From a bacterium (lineage in GTDB: Bacteria; Bacillota; Clostridia; Lachnospirales; Lachnospiraceae), in contig JAUNGE010000001.1 of the NCBI GenBank assembly GCA_030524675.1, forward strand, positions 1 to 64,000: a stretch of DNA of 64,000 nt, read 5' to 3'. Every line of letters begins with the position of its first letter. Position 1 is the stretch's first letter. Below the pieces are notes generated by a model, which had not been told where the DNA came from, made no database searches, and saw nothing but the letters and a program-made list of their open reading frames with translations. The translations under genes were made by a program, and so were the position numbers. This document shows positions 24,393-34,595 of this stretch, piece by piece.

Positions 24393-25697
24393 TCACTGGT
24401 TGTCTGCATCTTCAAATCTCACCCGAATGGAGTTTGCGTGTGCCGTCAGCTGTTCTGCCTCGGCAAACGCGATAATCTCTTTGTGCACCTTCTCCAGGGC
24501 CTCTCTGGAATAATAGATAATGCTGGATTTCTTGATAAAATCATCCACGCCGAGCGGGGAGAAGAATTTCGCTGTACCGTTTGTCGGAAGCACATGGTTC
24601 GGGCCTGCAAAATAATCGCCGAGCGGTTCACTGCTGTATTCTCCGATAAAGATAGCGCCCGCATTGCGGATTTTCGTCATCACCTCAAACGGATTCTTTG
24701 TGACAATCTCCAGATGCTCCGATGCGATGGCGTTTGCCGTGTCGATGGCTTCATCCAGGGAATCTGCCACCAGAATATATCCATAGTTTTCCAGAGACTT
24801 CTCCAAAATCTCCTTTCTGGAGAGTTTTTGTACAAATGTATCCACTTCTTTTGATACCTGTTCTGCCAGTTCTGCGCTCGTCGTCACGAGAATGGCACTC
24901 GCCAGCTCATCGTGCTCTGCCTGGCTCAAAAGGTCGGCAGCGACATATCTTGGGTTGGCTGTCTCATCGGCAATCACCAGAATCTCGCTCGGTCCAGCGA
25001 TGCTGTCGATGCTGACATGGCCGTACACTGCCTTTTTTGCCAGTGCCACAAAGATATTTCCTGGACCAACAATCTTGTCCACTTTCGGGATGGACTCTGT
25101 TCCGAATGCCAGCGCTGCGATTGCCTGTGCGCCGCCGACTTTGTAGACTTCAGTTGCCCCTGCCAGGCACGCAGCTGTCAGAGTCACCGGATTGACGTTT
25201 CCGTCTTTTCCTGGGGGCGTTACCATCACAATGCGCTCCACCCCAGCTACTTTTGCCGGAACAATGTTCATCAGCACAGATGACGGATACGCCGCTTTTC
25301 CACCTGGCACATACACACCGACGCTGGCAAGCGGCAGAATCTTCTGTCCTAAAATCGTTCCATCCGGCTTGGCGTCAAACCAGCTGTTTCGTTTCTGTTT
25401 CTCATGGTACACGCGGATGTTTTCCATGGACTGTTTCATCACAGAGAGAAGCTTCGGGTCCACAAGAGACATCGCCTCATCAATCTCTTCTTTTGTCACA
25501 CGGATAGTGTCCGCAGAGATGTCCGCCTTGTCAAACTGCTTTGTGTAGGCAAATACTGCCTCATCTTTTCTGCTTTTTACAGTGTCTACAATCTCCTGCA
25601 CGGTGTTGGCGTACGTGCTGTACTGATTCGGATCTCTCTTTAACAGTGTGCTCAAAATATCTGTTTTTACATTCTCGTCTAATTTTATAATTCTCAT
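24393..25697 (-). CDS. hisD: Histidinol dehydrogenase HisD
   Basis: NAD- and zinc-dependent enzyme for the last two oxidations from histidinol to histidine. At 434 aa it has full length. Family blocks: VYVPGGKAAYPSSVLMN, VGGAQAIAALAFGT, IVGPGNIFVALAKK, DSIAGPSEILVIAD, LLSQAEHDE and the C-terminal GPNHVLPTNGTAKF. AGGGGG precedes the ATG. It sits between hisG and hisB with short gaps. Confidence 0.97.
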   Translation of the reverse strand: MRIIKLDENVKTDILSTLLKRDPNQYSTYANTVQEIVDTVKSRKDEAVFAYTKQFDKADISADTIRVTKEEIDEAMSLVDPKLLSVMKQSMENIRVYHEKQKRNSWFDAKPDGTILGQKILPLASVGVYVPGGKAAYPSSVLMNIVPAKVAGVERIVMVTPPGKDGNVNPVTLTAACLAGATEVYKVGGAQAIAALAFGTESIPKVDKIVGPGNIFVALAKKAVYGHVSIDSIAGPSEILVIADETANPRYVAADLLSQAEHDELASAILVTTSAELAEQVSKEVDTFVQKLSRKEILEKSLENYGYILVADSLDEAIDTANAIASEHLEIVTKNPFEVMTKIRNAGAIFIGEYSSEPLGDYFAGPNHVLPTNGTAKFFSPLGVDDFIKKSSIIYYSREALEKVHKEIIAFAEAEQLTAHANSIRVRFEDADNQ

Positions 25698-25733
25698 TGG
25701 TTTTCCCCCTGAATCAAAGTTATATATGGGTTT

Positions 25734-26384
25734 TCACTGATTTTCTTCCTGGACAAAAGACTGGAATCCGCGGATAATTTTTCCAATCCGCTCGTTTTCC
25801 CGCTTCATACTGACCTGATTTACCACCATTCTCGCTGAGAGCGGACAGATTTCTTCCAATACTACCAGACCATTCTCACGAAGCGTCGAGCCAGTCTCCA
25901 CGATATCGACAATCACCTCAGAGAGCCCCACAATCGGCGCCAGCTCAATCGAGCCATTCAGCTTTATAATTTCCACCGTCTGATGTTTTTTATTATAAAA
26001 ATAGTCTTTGGCAATATTTGGATATTTGGTGGCAACCCGAATCAGCTCGTGATGGCTGAGTTTTTCGGCAGCAGATGCCGGCCCGCAGACACACATCCGG
26101 CACTTTCCGATTTTCAAATCCGCCACTTCATAGAGCTTTCGCCCCTCCTCCAGAATTGTGTCCCTTCCCACGATTCCAATATCTGCTGCCCCGTACTCCA
26201 CATAGGTCGGCACATCGTTCGCTTTTGCGAGAAAGAACCGCATTTTCAGGTCCTCGTTTGTAAAAATCAATTTTCGGGAGCTTTTATCTTTCATCTCCTC
26301 ACAGGTGATTCCCAGACGTTCAAACATTGCCAGGGATTTCTCCGCCAGACGTCCTTTCGCCATAGCTACGGTCAAATACCTCAT
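25734..26384 (-). CDS. hisG: ATP phosphoribosyltransferase, short form HisG
   Basis: First committed step of histidine synthesis. The 216-residue product is the short form, which lacks the C-terminal regulatory domain and works with HisZ; hisZ lies immediately upstream. Motifs: [11 protein letters not shown] near the start, [22 protein letters not shown] and [15 protein letters not shown]. In this form histidine feedback acts through the HisZ partner. Confidence 0.96.
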   Translation of the reverse strand: MRYLTVAMAKGRLAEKSLAMFERLGITCEEMKDKSSRKLIFTNEDLKMRFFLAKANDVPTYVEYGAADIGIVGRDTILEEGRKLYEVADLKIGKCRMCVCGPASAAEKLSHHELIRVATKYPNIAKDYFYNKKHQTVEIIKLNGSIELAPIVGLSEVIVDIVETGSTLRENGLVVLEEICPLSARMVVNQVSMKRENERIGKIIRGFQSFVQEENQ

Positions 26385-26464
26385 GATGCTGTTTCTCCTT
26401 TTCCTGGTCTAAGTTTTAGACATGTCCACTTTATGCTATCTCATCTCTGCCGTCATCTTGCGGA

Positions 26465-27706
26465 TTATGGCATTTCACTCCATGTCTTTGTCATTGTGTC
26501 AAACACCTTGCCGCTCGCAGTGTCTGAGAGATAATAGACTTTTGCAGCATGGAATCGCTCCGCGTACGCTTCGTAAGAAGAGAGGGATTTTTCAGTCTGA
26601 TATCTCTCCGAGATAACCGCGTTTCCTGCGCGCTGCAGCGAGGAAGTCAGACGGATAGCACGCTCTCTGGCCGCTTCCTCATAGAGGACAACAGCGCTCA
26701 CAGACGTGACAGGAAGCGCTACATGCTGCCTGGAGAGTGCCAGCATCAGGGAATCCACAAGGATGACAAACCCCACTGCAGGTGCTTTCTTTCCGAACTG
26801 TTCCAGCAGCTTGTCATAACGCCCGCCGTTTACCAGATAGTCGCCGCTTCCGTATGTGTAAGCTTTAAAAATAATTCCTGTATAATACTGATATTTGTTC
26901 AACATTCCCAAATCCAGGGATATAAAATCGGAGAATCCGTACAGCTCTAACAGATGATATACTTCTTCCAGCCGTGCCAGTGCGGCCAGCGCGCGCGGAT
27001 TTTTAGTCATATTTTTGGCGTAGGCAATCTTCTCGATAGAACCAAACAGCTCAGGAAGGCGCAAAAACAGCTCTTTTAGCGGCGCTTCGAGCTTCCATCC
27101 AGCAAGAACTTCCTCAACGCCAAAATAATTTTTCCGCTCAATCAGTTCCCGAAGCGTCTCCGCCGTCTCGGCGTCCATTCCTGCTTCCTCCGCCAATCCT
27201 CGGAAAAACTCGACCTGTCCGATTTCTACCTGAAAATCGGTAAGTCCTGAAGCGACAAGCGCCTCAATTACCATGGCAATCATCTGCGCATCGGCGTCGG
27301 CAGAACCATCCAAAATGCACTCAGCTCCGGTCTGGGTGCACTCTTTTAAGCGTCCCTGATAATTTGTTGTATTTGTAAAGGTCTGACCAAGGTAGCAAAG
27401 ATGCAACGGCATGGTCTCCTCCATATGGTATTTTGCCACACAGCGCGCGATGGCTGGTGTCATATCCGGACGAAGAACCAGTGTATTGTTCTCTCTGTCA
27501 AAAAATTTGAACATCTCTCTGGAAGCGACGCTCCCGCGGTCTTTGCTGAAAATGTCGAAAAATTCAAAGGTCGGAGTCTCTATCGTCTGGTAACCGTATC
27601 TCTGAAAGACCTCCAGAATCCGGTTTTCCACCATTCGTTTTCTGGCACACTCATCTCCGTAGATATCGCGTACTCCCTCCGGCGTATGTAACAGTTGGCT
27701 GCTCAT
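26465..27706 (-). CDS. hisZ: ATP phosphoribosyltransferase regulatory subunit HisZ
   Basis: Paralogue of histidyl-tRNA synthetase that forms the hetero-octamer with short HisG and carries histidine feedback. Class II synthetase-like blocks are present (TPEGVRDIYGDE, LRPDMTPAIAR, YTGIIFKAYTYGSGDYLVNGGRYD in parts). The anticodon-binding domain is missing or reduced, as expected. I choose the ATG at 27706 (413 aa) with AAAGGA 10 bases upstream over a TTG 9 bases earlier. First gene of the operon, about 55 bases after the predicted transcription start. Confidence 0.94.
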   Translation of the reverse strand: MSSQLLHTPEGVRDIYGDECARKRMVENRILEVFQRYGYQTIETPTFEFFDIFSKDRGSVASREMFKFFDRENNTLVLRPDMTPAIARCVAKYHMEETMPLHLCYLGQTFTNTTNYQGRLKECTQTGAECILDGSADADAQMIAMVIEALVASGLTDFQVEIGQVEFFRGLAEEAGMDAETAETLRELIERKNYFGVEEVLAGWKLEAPLKELFLRLPELFGSIEKIAYAKNMTKNPRALAALARLEEVYHLLELYGFSDFISLDLGMLNKYQYYTGIIFKAYTYGSGDYLVNGGRYDKLLEQFGKKAPAVGFVILVDSLMLALSRQHVALPVTSVSAVVLYEEAARERAIRLTSSLQRAGNAVISERYQTEKSLSSYEAYAERFHAAKVYYLSDTASGKVFDTMTKTWSEMP

Positions 27707-27767
27707 TGTTGTCAAATCCTTTCATGCTTTATCAAATTACAGTGGTAGATAAATAAAATCTCAATTT

Positions 27768-27796
27768 ATTATACGTGCCCACTTCTTGCTTGTCAA
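27768..27796 (-). promoter_or_regulatory. Promoter of the his operon
   Basis: On the minus strand TTGACA (27796-27791) and TATAAT (27773-27768) are separated by 17 bases, an ideal sigma-A promoter. The -35 overlaps the last codons of recU. The leader of about 55 bases before hisZ has no T-box, terminator or attenuator that I can see. Confidence 0.85.
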
Positions 27797-28341
27797 TCTC
27801 CTTTTTCCAAATCTTTTCGCTCTAAATCCTTTTCCAGCGGAACCAGATAATGGACAAAGATATCCCGATTTGCTGGCACTCGCCAGGTTTTATCCAGCTC
27901 CGCATAGGTAAAACTCTTTCGTCCTCCCTCTTCCATCCGCTGCCAGAAAACATAGATATCGTCAAATGGAACATAGTAAATCTCGTCTCTTGCGGTGAAG
28001 TACAGAATAATAAAAGCGATGCCGTCCTGCTCTTCAAACTCTTTCATAAACTGCACCTGATGCGGATGGATATTTTGGAGCGGAAAGGTATCTACCGCGC
28101 ACTCCTTGGCGTCAAAACAGACAGGTATCCCCTGCACCACACCGATGTAATCGACCGTACTTTTCTGGTCAAAGTATGCCAGGGTGATGTGGCGGCTCGC
28201 CTTGTCAATCGTGATGGGGGTGATAGGGGTCGGAATTTTCTGAATTAAAGCGAGCTTTTTTTCACGGTAACTCTCGTTCGTGTGATTAATCAGATCTTCC
28301 AGTGTGGAGCCGCGCAGCCCGCGGCTGTTCCAGGTTCCCAT
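27793..28341 (-). CDS. recU: Holliday junction resolvase RecU
   Basis: Endonuclease that resolves Holliday junctions in Firmicutes. The 182-residue product has the family blocks: NSRGLRGSTLEDLINHTN at the start, PTPITPITIDK, STVDYIGVVQGIPVCFDAKE (active-site acids) and FPLQNIHPHQVQFMKEF. The start MGTWNSRGL has GGGAGG 9 bases upstream; a longer in-frame start 57 bases earlier is less likely. In Bacillus recU neighbours ponA; that gene is not here. Confidence 0.93.
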   Translation of the reverse strand: MGTWNSRGLRGSTLEDLINHTNESYREKKLALIQKIPTPITPITIDKASRHITLAYFDQKSTVDYIGVVQGIPVCFDAKECAVDTFPLQNIHPHQVQFMKEFEEQDGIAFIILYFTARDEIYYVPFDDIYVFWQRMEEGGRKSFTYAELDKTWRVPANRDIFVHYLVPLEKDLERKDLEKGD

Positions 28342-28391
28342 ATGGAAAAACCTCCCTTGGTTTCTTTTAGACCTTATCTTTTTTCCATGTT

Positions 28392-29402
28392 TTAACACGT
28401 ATAAGGTTTCTTGTTATAGGTATCGTTTTTGGCTTTTTCTGCAGTTCCTGCCATAACCAGCTTGAAACGTTCTGGTATGGGTGCTGTGATTTCTTTTCCG
28501 GAAAGATGTGTGAGAGGTTGGGGGAGTGCGGGCGGAAGAACCATCTTCCAGGAATGTAGGAGCTGACAGCTGACGCCGAATGTTTCCTTTGCTGTCTTGT
28601 TGGCAGCAGGATTTCCGTATTTTGTATCTCCTAAAATCGGGTGTCCGATGGATGCCAGATGGGCACGAATCTGGTGCGTCCGTCCGGTGAGCAGTGTGAC
28701 TTTCAACAGCGTATACCCGCCCGAAATTTGAAGCGGTTCATACTCGGTCTGAATCAGAAGGCGGCCTTCGCCTGGCTCCTGGTAGATGGTCACTTTGTTC
28801 GTCTTTTCGTCTTTGTAGAGATATCCGCAGATAGACTGCTTTTCTCGGATTTCCCCGAGCACAATGCACTGGTAATATTTGTGCATACTGCGGTCTTTCA
28901 GAATTTCGGACAAAATCTGGAGCCCTGGAAGTGTCTTTCCGGCGGCGATAAGACCGCTTGTATTGCGGTCCAGGCGATTGCACACGGAAGGACGGCAGAG
29001 TTTGAGCTGCTCTTTTGTTATTTTCCCCTCCGATAGCAGATAATCAATCAGATATTCCACCAGAGATTCATCGGTATCTTTTGCCTTTTGGGAGAGCATG
29101 CCTGCTGGTTTGTTGATAAACAGCACATCTGCATCTTCATAGAGAATATCCAGTTTCTTTTTGGACACTGCCTGCACTTTCACAGAAGAAAATTTTTCAA
29201 TCGTCTCTTCTGCAAAAAAAATCTGAATCGTATCCTGCGCCTTTAATTTCTCTGAGCCATCGCATTTTTTCCGGTTCAATGTGATGTTCTTTTTGCGCAT
29301 CATCTTATATAAAAAGCTTTTGGGTGCTTCATTTAAATATTTAGACAGCATTTTGTCCAGGCGCCCGCCGGCCTCGCTTTCTGTAATGATAATTTCTCGC
29401 AT
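28392..29402 (-). CDS. RluC/RluD-type 23S rRNA pseudouridine synthase
   Basis: 336 residues: N-terminal S4 RNA-binding domain (GGRLDKMLSKYLNEAP, KNITLNRKKCDG), then a pseudouridine synthase catalytic domain. The active Asp is in CNRLDRNTSGL, with VLGEIREKQS and TGRTHQIRAHLASIGHPILGD (pieces) as further family blocks. This is the RluA/RluC/RluD family; the exact rRNA position is not decidable by eye. GAGGTC lies about 9 bases before the ATG. The last residues (KNDTYNKKPYTC) are a non-conserved tail. Confidence 0.92.
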   Translation of the reverse strand: MREIIITESEAGGRLDKMLSKYLNEAPKSFLYKMMRKKNITLNRKKCDGSEKLKAQDTIQIFFAEETIEKFSSVKVQAVSKKKLDILYEDADVLFINKPAGMLSQKAKDTDESLVEYLIDYLLSEGKITKEQLKLCRPSVCNRLDRNTSGLIAAGKTLPGLQILSEILKDRSMHKYYQCIVLGEIREKQSICGYLYKDEKTNKVTIYQEPGEGRLLIQTEYEPLQISGGYTLLKVTLLTGRTHQIRAHLASIGHPILGDTKYGNPAANKTAKETFGVSCQLLHSWKMVLPPALPQPLTHLSGKEITAPIPERFKLVMAGTAEKAKNDTYNKKPYTC

Positions 29403-29484
29403 ATTTTTACGACCTCAGTTATTTTTGATTATCGTTTTTCTATCTGTTTTTTGTGTTTCCATCAAAAGTATTCCATCGAAAATG

Positions 29485-30051
29485 TTACATCGAAAGACTT
29501 TTCAGCAGAGAGGCAGCATACTCCACGCTTCCATCATCTTCATACGCAGATGATGGTTTTAAGGATTTCAGGCGTTTTAAAAACTTGTCCTCCGATAAAA
29601 ATACTTTGACATTCGGGTCCAGTTTTCTGGACTTAAATGTAGTATTGAGGTATGTTTCTGCCTTCTTTGCGTCCAGCTTTGGGTTGCTGCAATAGACAAA
29701 GACTCCAACTGGATGCACCATCACAGCATCTGCCGGAATCACCTGCTCTGGTGAAGTGAGAATCAGGTCATACAGAATCGGCCCCTGTGTATTGGCAGAT
29801 ACTTTTTCATAAAAGTCATGACCGCTGGTCCTATAGCGCAGAGAGACCAGAAACGGTGAAGCAATGTTCGCCATCGGAAGTACAGAGAGAATTGCCATGA
29901 CGGTAAGAATGTTTTTGGCGGCCTGATTGTCTGTGAAATTTCTGGCTATCAGCTGGGCGAGAATAAGCACAACGCAGCAGGCCACCTTGATAGCCTGTAT
30001 TTTGATGTGGGAATTGCGGTATCCGTATTCCCCCTTTGCTTTTGTTTTCAT
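29485..30051 (-). CDS. Conserved two-TM protein of unknown function
   Basis: Not recognised. 188 residues: a short Lys-rich N terminus, two adjacent TM helices (about 18-37, IKVACCVVLILAQLIARNF, and 47-69, ILTVMAILSVLPMANI). A predicted cytoplasmic part of about 115 residues follows. It includes DLILTSPEQVIPADAVMVH, GVFVYCSNPKLDAKKAETYL and a Ser/Lys-rich end. No catalytic motif is evident. It lies between the SDR gene and the RluC-like gene on the same strand, with gaps of about 75-80 bases. Confidence 0.75.
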   Translation of the reverse strand: MKTKAKGEYGYRNSHIKIQAIKVACCVVLILAQLIARNFTDNQAAKNILTVMAILSVLPMANIASPFLVSLRYRTSGHDFYEKVSANTQGPILYDLILTSPEQVIPADAVMVHPVGVFVYCSNPKLDAKKAETYLNTTFKSRKLDPNVKVFLSEDKFLKRLKSLKPSSAYEDDGSVEYAASLLKSLSM

Positions 30052-30125
30052 AAATTGAAAATCCTCCTGAAAAATTCCTCATAATACAATGCATATATCT
30101 TTGTATGCGGAGCCGGACAGCCAGA

Positions 30126-30887
30126 TTAACCCAGATATGTCATTGCCTTGAGCAGTATGCTGTGTGGCATCACTTTGGCCAGAACGCGGAATGCCTTCAT
30201 GACAATGCCATACACAGAGACGCTTTTTCCCATCATGCAGTCGCGGATGGCGAGAGAAACCACTTTTCGTGGATTCGCCATTACCAGACGTTTATAGAGG
30301 GCAATGTTTCCGGTCTGCTCTGCCAAATCGAAAAATTCTGTTTTCACCGGACCTGGGCAGACCGAAGTGACAACGATATTTCTGCCAGAAAGCTCTGCCT
30401 GCAGTGCCCTGGAATAACTCAGCACAAAGGATTTGGTCGCAGCATACACGGCAAATCTGGGCTGCGGCATAAATGCAGCTGAGGATGCGAACTGCAGAAT
30501 CCGGCTGTTATCTGACATATACGGAAGCACAGTCTGCGTCATCTCCACCAGTGCCCGACAATTCACAGTCACCATATCCAGTGATTGTGCCATGGAAAGC
30601 GTCTCCACGTTTCCAATGTAACCGAATCCGGCAGCATTGACGAGCCATTTCACATCCGGTTTCTCCCGCTTTAGCGCTTCTTTGATGGGATACAGCGCAT
30701 CCGGTTTTGTGAGGTCTGCCGCGAAGATGCGCACAGGAACCGGAACCTGGTCGGAAAGTTCCAAAAGCCGCTCTTTTCTCCTTGCCACTACCCAGATTTC
30801 TGCAAGACCCGCAAAGCGGTCTGCCAGCTGAATCACACATTCTTTTCCCATTCCCGACGACGCGCCGGTCACAACTGCTATCTTCAT
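30126..30887 (-). CDS. SDR-family oxidoreductase
   Basis: Short-chain dehydrogenase of 253 residues. Rossmann nucleotide motif TGASSGMGKE at residues 7-16, NAAGFG, catalytic Ser in LQFASSAAF and the YxxxK pair in FAVYAATKSFV. The Arg-rich VARRKERL after beta-2 suggests NADP(H), a rule-of-thumb inference. The C-terminal 50 residues (MGKSVSVYGIVMKAFRVLAK) resemble the DltE/YqjQ-like SDR group. The substrate is unknown. An A/G-rich AGGAAGGAG is found upstream. Confidence 0.9.
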   Translation of the reverse strand: MKIAVVTGASSGMGKECVIQLADRFAGLAEIWVVARRKERLLELSDQVPVPVRIFAADLTKPDALYPIKEALKREKPDVKWLVNAAGFGYIGNVETLSMAQSLDMVTVNCRALVEMTQTVLPYMSDNSRILQFASSAAFMPQPRFAVYAATKSFVLSYSRALQAELSGRNIVVTSVCPGPVKTEFFDLAEQTGNIALYKRLVMANPRKVVSLAIRDCMMGKSVSVYGIVMKAFRVLAKVMPHSILLKAMTYLG

Positions 30888-30934
30888 GAAATAACTCCTT
30901 CCTGTTCCTATTGCCTGTTTATGGTTTTACTCGT

Positions 30935-32965
30935 TTATGATTTTACTTGTTTCTGTTTTTTGCCCTTTCCTGCAGATTTCCCATAATTTCCGTTCTCATT
31001 CCTGCTTTTTCTCGTCTCCGTTTTTCTTTTGTTTTCCTGGTTTCTTTTGGTTTCCTGCCTTGTGCCATTTTCCTGTTTTGTATTATTTTTATTTTTTGTA
31101 TTTGTGTAAGTTTTGCCGTCGGGTGCTGTTTGGGCATGTCTGCTGTCTTTCGCATCTTTCTTTGGCGGGCGCGGTCCAATCAGACATTTTGGACCGAATC
31201 CAATTAAATCTTCCCTTCCTGCTGTGAGCAGCGCTTCCTTCACCAGCTCATAGTTCTTTGGATTTCTGTACTGTATCAGCGCTCTCTGCATTGCTTTTTC
31301 GTGCGGATTTGTGGGAACCGGAACCGGTTTCATGGTGCGCGGGTCGTATCCGGTGTAATACATGCAGGTGGAGATGGTGGAAGGGGTCGGATAGAAGTCC
31401 TGCACCTGCTCTGGCATATAGCCCAGGTCCCGCAGGTATTCTGCCAGCTCAATCGCTTCTTTCAGGGTAGAACCAGGATGCGAGGACATCAGATAGGGCA
31501 CAAGGTACTGCTTTAATCCAAGGCGCTCGTTCATTGCCTGATATTCCTGAATAAATTTTCCATACACCTGATTGGACGGCTTGCCCATATAGCGCAGTAC
31601 CTGCTCACTGACATGCTCCGGCGCCACTTTCAGCTGGCCGCTGACATGATATTTACAGAGTTCCTTTAAAAATTCACGGCTTTTGTCCGCGAGCAGGTAG
31701 TCGAAGCGGATTCCAGAGCGGATAAACACTTTTTTGACGTTGGGCAGCTGACGCAGTTTTCTAAGGAGCGCAATATAATCGCTGTGGTCTGCCTGCAGAT
31801 TTTCACAGGGGGATGGGAATAGGCACTGTTTTGTCGGGCATACGCCTTTTTCCATCTGTTTTTTGCACGCTGGGGCGCGGAAATTGGCAGTCGGACCGCC
31901 CACATCGTGAATGTATCCCTTAAAATCCGGCTCCTGCGTCAGCATTTTTGCCTCTTCTATGATAGATTCGTGACTTCTAGTCTGAACAATCCGGCCCTGG
32001 TGAAATGTCAGTGCACAGAAACTGCAGCCACCGAAGCAGCCGCGGTTGCTGATGAGACTGAACTTGATTTCTTTTATCGCGGGAACACCGCCTGCTGCCT
32101 CGTAGGAGGGATGGTAGGTGCGCATATAGGGCAGCGCGTACACGTCGTCCATCTCAAGCTGCGTCAGAGGTTTTGCCGGCGGATTCTGGATTACATACAG
32201 ATGGTCGTTCTCATATGCCTCTATCAGGCGTTTCCCTGAGAACGGGTCTGTGTTGCAGTACTGTGTATAAAAACTTTGCGCATAACATTTTTTATCCTCT
32301 CGAATCTCCTCAAATGAGGGGAGTTTCACACCATCATATACCAAATCCAAATTTTTTGCCCGAAATACCGTTCCTGGGATGTACGTGACATCCCGCACAT
32401 CCATGCCAGAGTCCAGGGCATCCGCAATCTCCACAATCGAGCGCTCTCCCATTCCATAGGAAATCAGATCCGCCTGCGAGTCCAGAAGAATCGAGCGGCG
32501 CAGCCGGTTTGACCAGTAGTCATAATGTGCTAGGCGGCGCAGACTCGCTTCAATACCGCCCAGAATAATCGGTGTTTTTTTGTAGACAGAGCGAATCATG
32601 TTGGAATACACGATTGCCGCATAGTCTGGACGTTTTCCCATCACGCCGCCTGGAGTATAAAAATCCTCGTTCCGGCGCTTTTTGGAGACACTGTAGTGAT
32701 TTACCATGGAATCCATATTTCCGGCACTCACCAGAAACCCCAGCCGTGGCTCTCCGAGCGCCTGGATACTTTCCGGATTTTTCCAGTCCGGCTGGGCGAG
32801 AATCCCCACTTTGTAGCCATGTGCTTCCAGTACACGGCTGATGATGGCGTGGCCGAAGGAAGGGTGGTCCACATAGGCGTCTCCTATCACATAGACAAAA
32901 TCACACTGCTCCCAGCCACGCTTTTTCATATCTTCTCTTGAAATTGGTAAAAAATCATGTGTCAT
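30935..32965 (-). CDS. YgiQ family radical SAM protein
   Basis: A large radical-SAM protein of about 676 residues. An N-terminal YgiQ domain (about 1-270: [34 protein letters not shown]) precedes the radical-SAM core. The core starts at [10 protein letters not shown] (CxxxCxxC for the 4Fe-4S cluster). The end (about 620-676) is a long Lys/Asn/Arg-rich tail of low complexity ([14 protein letters not shown]). The reaction of this family is unknown. Start alternatives are ATG at 32965 with AAAGGA upstream or GTG at 32986. It overlaps the HAD gene end. Confidence 0.92.
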   Translation of the reverse strand: MTHDFLPISREDMKKRGWEQCDFVYVIGDAYVDHPSFGHAIISRVLEAHGYKVGILAQPDWKNPESIQALGEPRLGFLVSAGNMDSMVNHYSVSKKRRNEDFYTPGGVMGKRPDYAAIVYSNMIRSVYKKTPIILGGIEASLRRLAHYDYWSNRLRRSILLDSQADLISYGMGERSIVEIADALDSGMDVRDVTYIPGTVFRAKNLDLVYDGVKLPSFEEIREDKKCYAQSFYTQYCNTDPFSGKRLIEAYENDHLYVIQNPPAKPLTQLEMDDVYALPYMRTYHPSYEAAGGVPAIKEIKFSLISNRGCFGGCSFCALTFHQGRIVQTRSHESIIEEAKMLTQEPDFKGYIHDVGGPTANFRAPACKKQMEKGVCPTKQCLFPSPCENLQADHSDYIALLRKLRQLPNVKKVFIRSGIRFDYLLADKSREFLKELCKYHVSGQLKVAPEHVSEQVLRYMGKPSNQVYGKFIQEYQAMNERLGLKQYLVPYLMSSHPGSTLKEAIELAEYLRDLGYMPEQVQDFYPTPSTISTCMYYTGYDPRTMKPVPVPTNPHEKAMQRALIQYRNPKNYELVKEALLTAGREDLIGFGPKCLIGPRPPKKDAKDSRHAQTAPDGKTYTNTKNKNNTKQENGTRQETKRNQENKRKTETRKSRNENGNYGKSAGKGKKQKQVKS

Positions 32966-33677
32966 CTTCCAACTGTGTCCTTTCACTTGTGTTTTGTTCT
33001 TTCCTCTCTTTTATTTCTTCCATTTCTTCCATCAGTTCCGTGTAATCCGCAATCCATGCGTCCGCCAGTTTTCGCTTTTCCTTATCCATCTCCAAAGAAA
33101 ATGTATCCCGCACTGCAATCACCTTCATTCCAGCACGTTTTCCGGCCAAAATGCCGGCTGGAACATCCTCAAATACCAGACATTCTTCTGGTTTTACGCC
33201 GAGATGTTCTGCGACTTTTAGATAGATATCCGGTTCTGGCTTTCCGTGGGCGACCTCGCAGGCCGTGGTGACATTCTGAAAGAACTTTGCGATTTCCAGA
33301 GAGTGCAGCACCGCATCCACCATGGGCCGCCCGTTGCTCGTAGCGATTCCCATGCGGATTCCTCGAGCCTGCAATGCCTGAAGAAAAGCGAGCGCGCCTG
33401 GCTTTAATGGAACTTCTTCCTGGTATTTTTGAAGCGACATCGCCTCCCAGTCAGTCTTGATCTGCTCGATGGAATCGGGAATCTGAAAACGCGCCTTAAA
33501 ATATTGTGCTGTCTCTGTAAATCCCATTCCCTCAATCACTTTCTGCAAATCATCTGGACACGCATAGCCATACCGCCCCAGATATTCAATATCAATCTCC
33601 TTCCACATCCACATGGAATCTACCAGAGTTCCATCTAAGTCAAAAATGACTGCTTTCTTTCCTTCCAGATGCTTCAT
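32955..33677 (-). CDS. HAD-superfamily phosphatase (beta-phosphoglucomutase-like)
   Basis: 240 residues, subfamily IA. Motif I is [14 protein letters not shown] near residue 10 with the nucleophile and acid Asp. Motif II is GIATSNGRP, motif III Lys is in [10 protein letters not shown] and motif IV is [17 protein letters not shown] helical cap lies between I and II. This pattern fits beta-phosphoglucomutase-like and sugar-phosphate phosphatases, so the substrate is open. GGAGGG is 5 bases before the ATG. The C terminus is acidic and overlaps the ygiQ start. Confidence 0.9.
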   Translation of the reverse strand: MKHLEGKKAVIFDLDGTLVDSMWMWKEIDIEYLGRYGYACPDDLQKVIEGMGFTETAQYFKARFQIPDSIEQIKTDWEAMSLQKYQEEVPLKPGALAFLQALQARGIRMGIATSNGRPMVDAVLHSLEIAKFFQNVTTACEVAHGKPEPDIYLKVAEHLGVKPEECLVFEDVPAGILAGKRAGMKVIAVRDTFSLEMDKEKRKLADAWIADYTELMEEMEEIKERKEQNTSERTQLEDDT

Positions 33678-33728
33678 TGTGCCCTCCAATCTCTCTTATC
33701 TGCTTCTTTGCCTGTCTCTAATCTGTCT

Positions 33729-34544
33729 CTAATCGCTCTCTATTTCTGTCTCTTCAGTTTCTGCCTCGGATATGTCCGTTGGAGTATCGTTTGCTTTTTC
33801 TGGGACCGTTCCGAGCGCGTACAGAGCCTCAATCTCTTCTCCTGTCAGCGGACGGTACTCTCCTGGCCTTAAAGCGGGGTCGAGCAGCAGACTTCCCATG
33901 GAGAGACGTTTTAAATACGTCACATGGCATCCAAGCGCCTCAAACATACGTTTTACCTGGTGAAATTTTCCCTCATGAATGGTCAGATGGATATGATTTT
34001 GTATCTTTTCAGCTGCTTCCTGTATCTCTAGGATTTCTAAATTCGCAGGACGTGTTTTTGTCCCGTCCGTCAGCGTGATGCCCGCTGCAAACTGCGCTGG
34101 CGCATCCTTAGGAAGTTCTCCCTCCACCCATGCCTCATACACCTTGTCCACATGTTTTTTCGGCGCTAGAAGCTGGTGTGTCAGGTTCCCGTCATTCGTA
34201 ATCAAAAGCAGCCCTTCCGTATCCAAATCCAGCCTGCCGACCGGAAACAGGTCTTTTCTCTTTTTCTCTGCAATCAGGTCAAGAACCGTCGGATACCGAT
34301 TGTCTTCTGTCGCAGAGACAACACCCTGTGGTTTGTGAAGCATGTAGTATTCCAGCTTGACATAGGAGACGAGCTGGCCGTCAAAAAGAACCGTATCTGT
34401 CTGTGGGTCAATCTTTGTCTCCGGCCTTTTGCAGACTGCGCCATTGACAGCAATCTTTCCTTTTCGTGCCGCCTCCTTAATCTGACTGCGGCTTCCCATC
34501 CCCATTTCTGTCAGAAATTTGTCCAAACGCATTGTCTCTTTCAT
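33729..34544 (-). CDS. RsuA/RluB-type rRNA pseudouridine synthase
   Basis: 271 residues. S4 domain at the N terminus (MRLDKFLTEMGMGSRS, GKIAVNGAVC), then the synthase domain: MLHKPQGVVSAT, the active Asp in VGRLDLDTEGLLLITNDG, YEAWVEGEL, HEGKFHQVKRM. This is the RsuA/RluB/RluE/RluF family, in Gram-positives often an RsuA homologue acting on 16S rRNA. The acidic C-terminal tail (SEAETEETEIESD) is not part of the fold. Two near ATGs (34544, 34532) are possible. Confidence 0.92.
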   Translation of the reverse strand: MKETMRLDKFLTEMGMGSRSQIKEAARKGKIAVNGAVCKRPETKIDPQTDTVLFDGQLVSYVKLEYYMLHKPQGVVSATEDNRYPTVLDLIAEKKRKDLFPVGRLDLDTEGLLLITNDGNLTHQLLAPKKHVDKVYEAWVEGELPKDAPAQFAAGITLTDGTKTRPANLEILEIQEAAEKIQNHIHLTIHEGKFHQVKRMFEALGCHVTYLKRLSMGSLLLDPALRPGEYRPLTGEEIEALYALGTVPEKANDTPTDISEAETEETEIESD

Positions 34545-34595
34545 TATTCCATACCACCATCCTGCATCGTCGTTCTTTTATCGCTTTTTCTTTTG

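Noticed and set aside
27707..27792. T-box or attenuator for the his operon.
   Set aside because: The leader between promoter and hisZ is only about 55 bases, without a specifier loop, T-box sequence or terminator.
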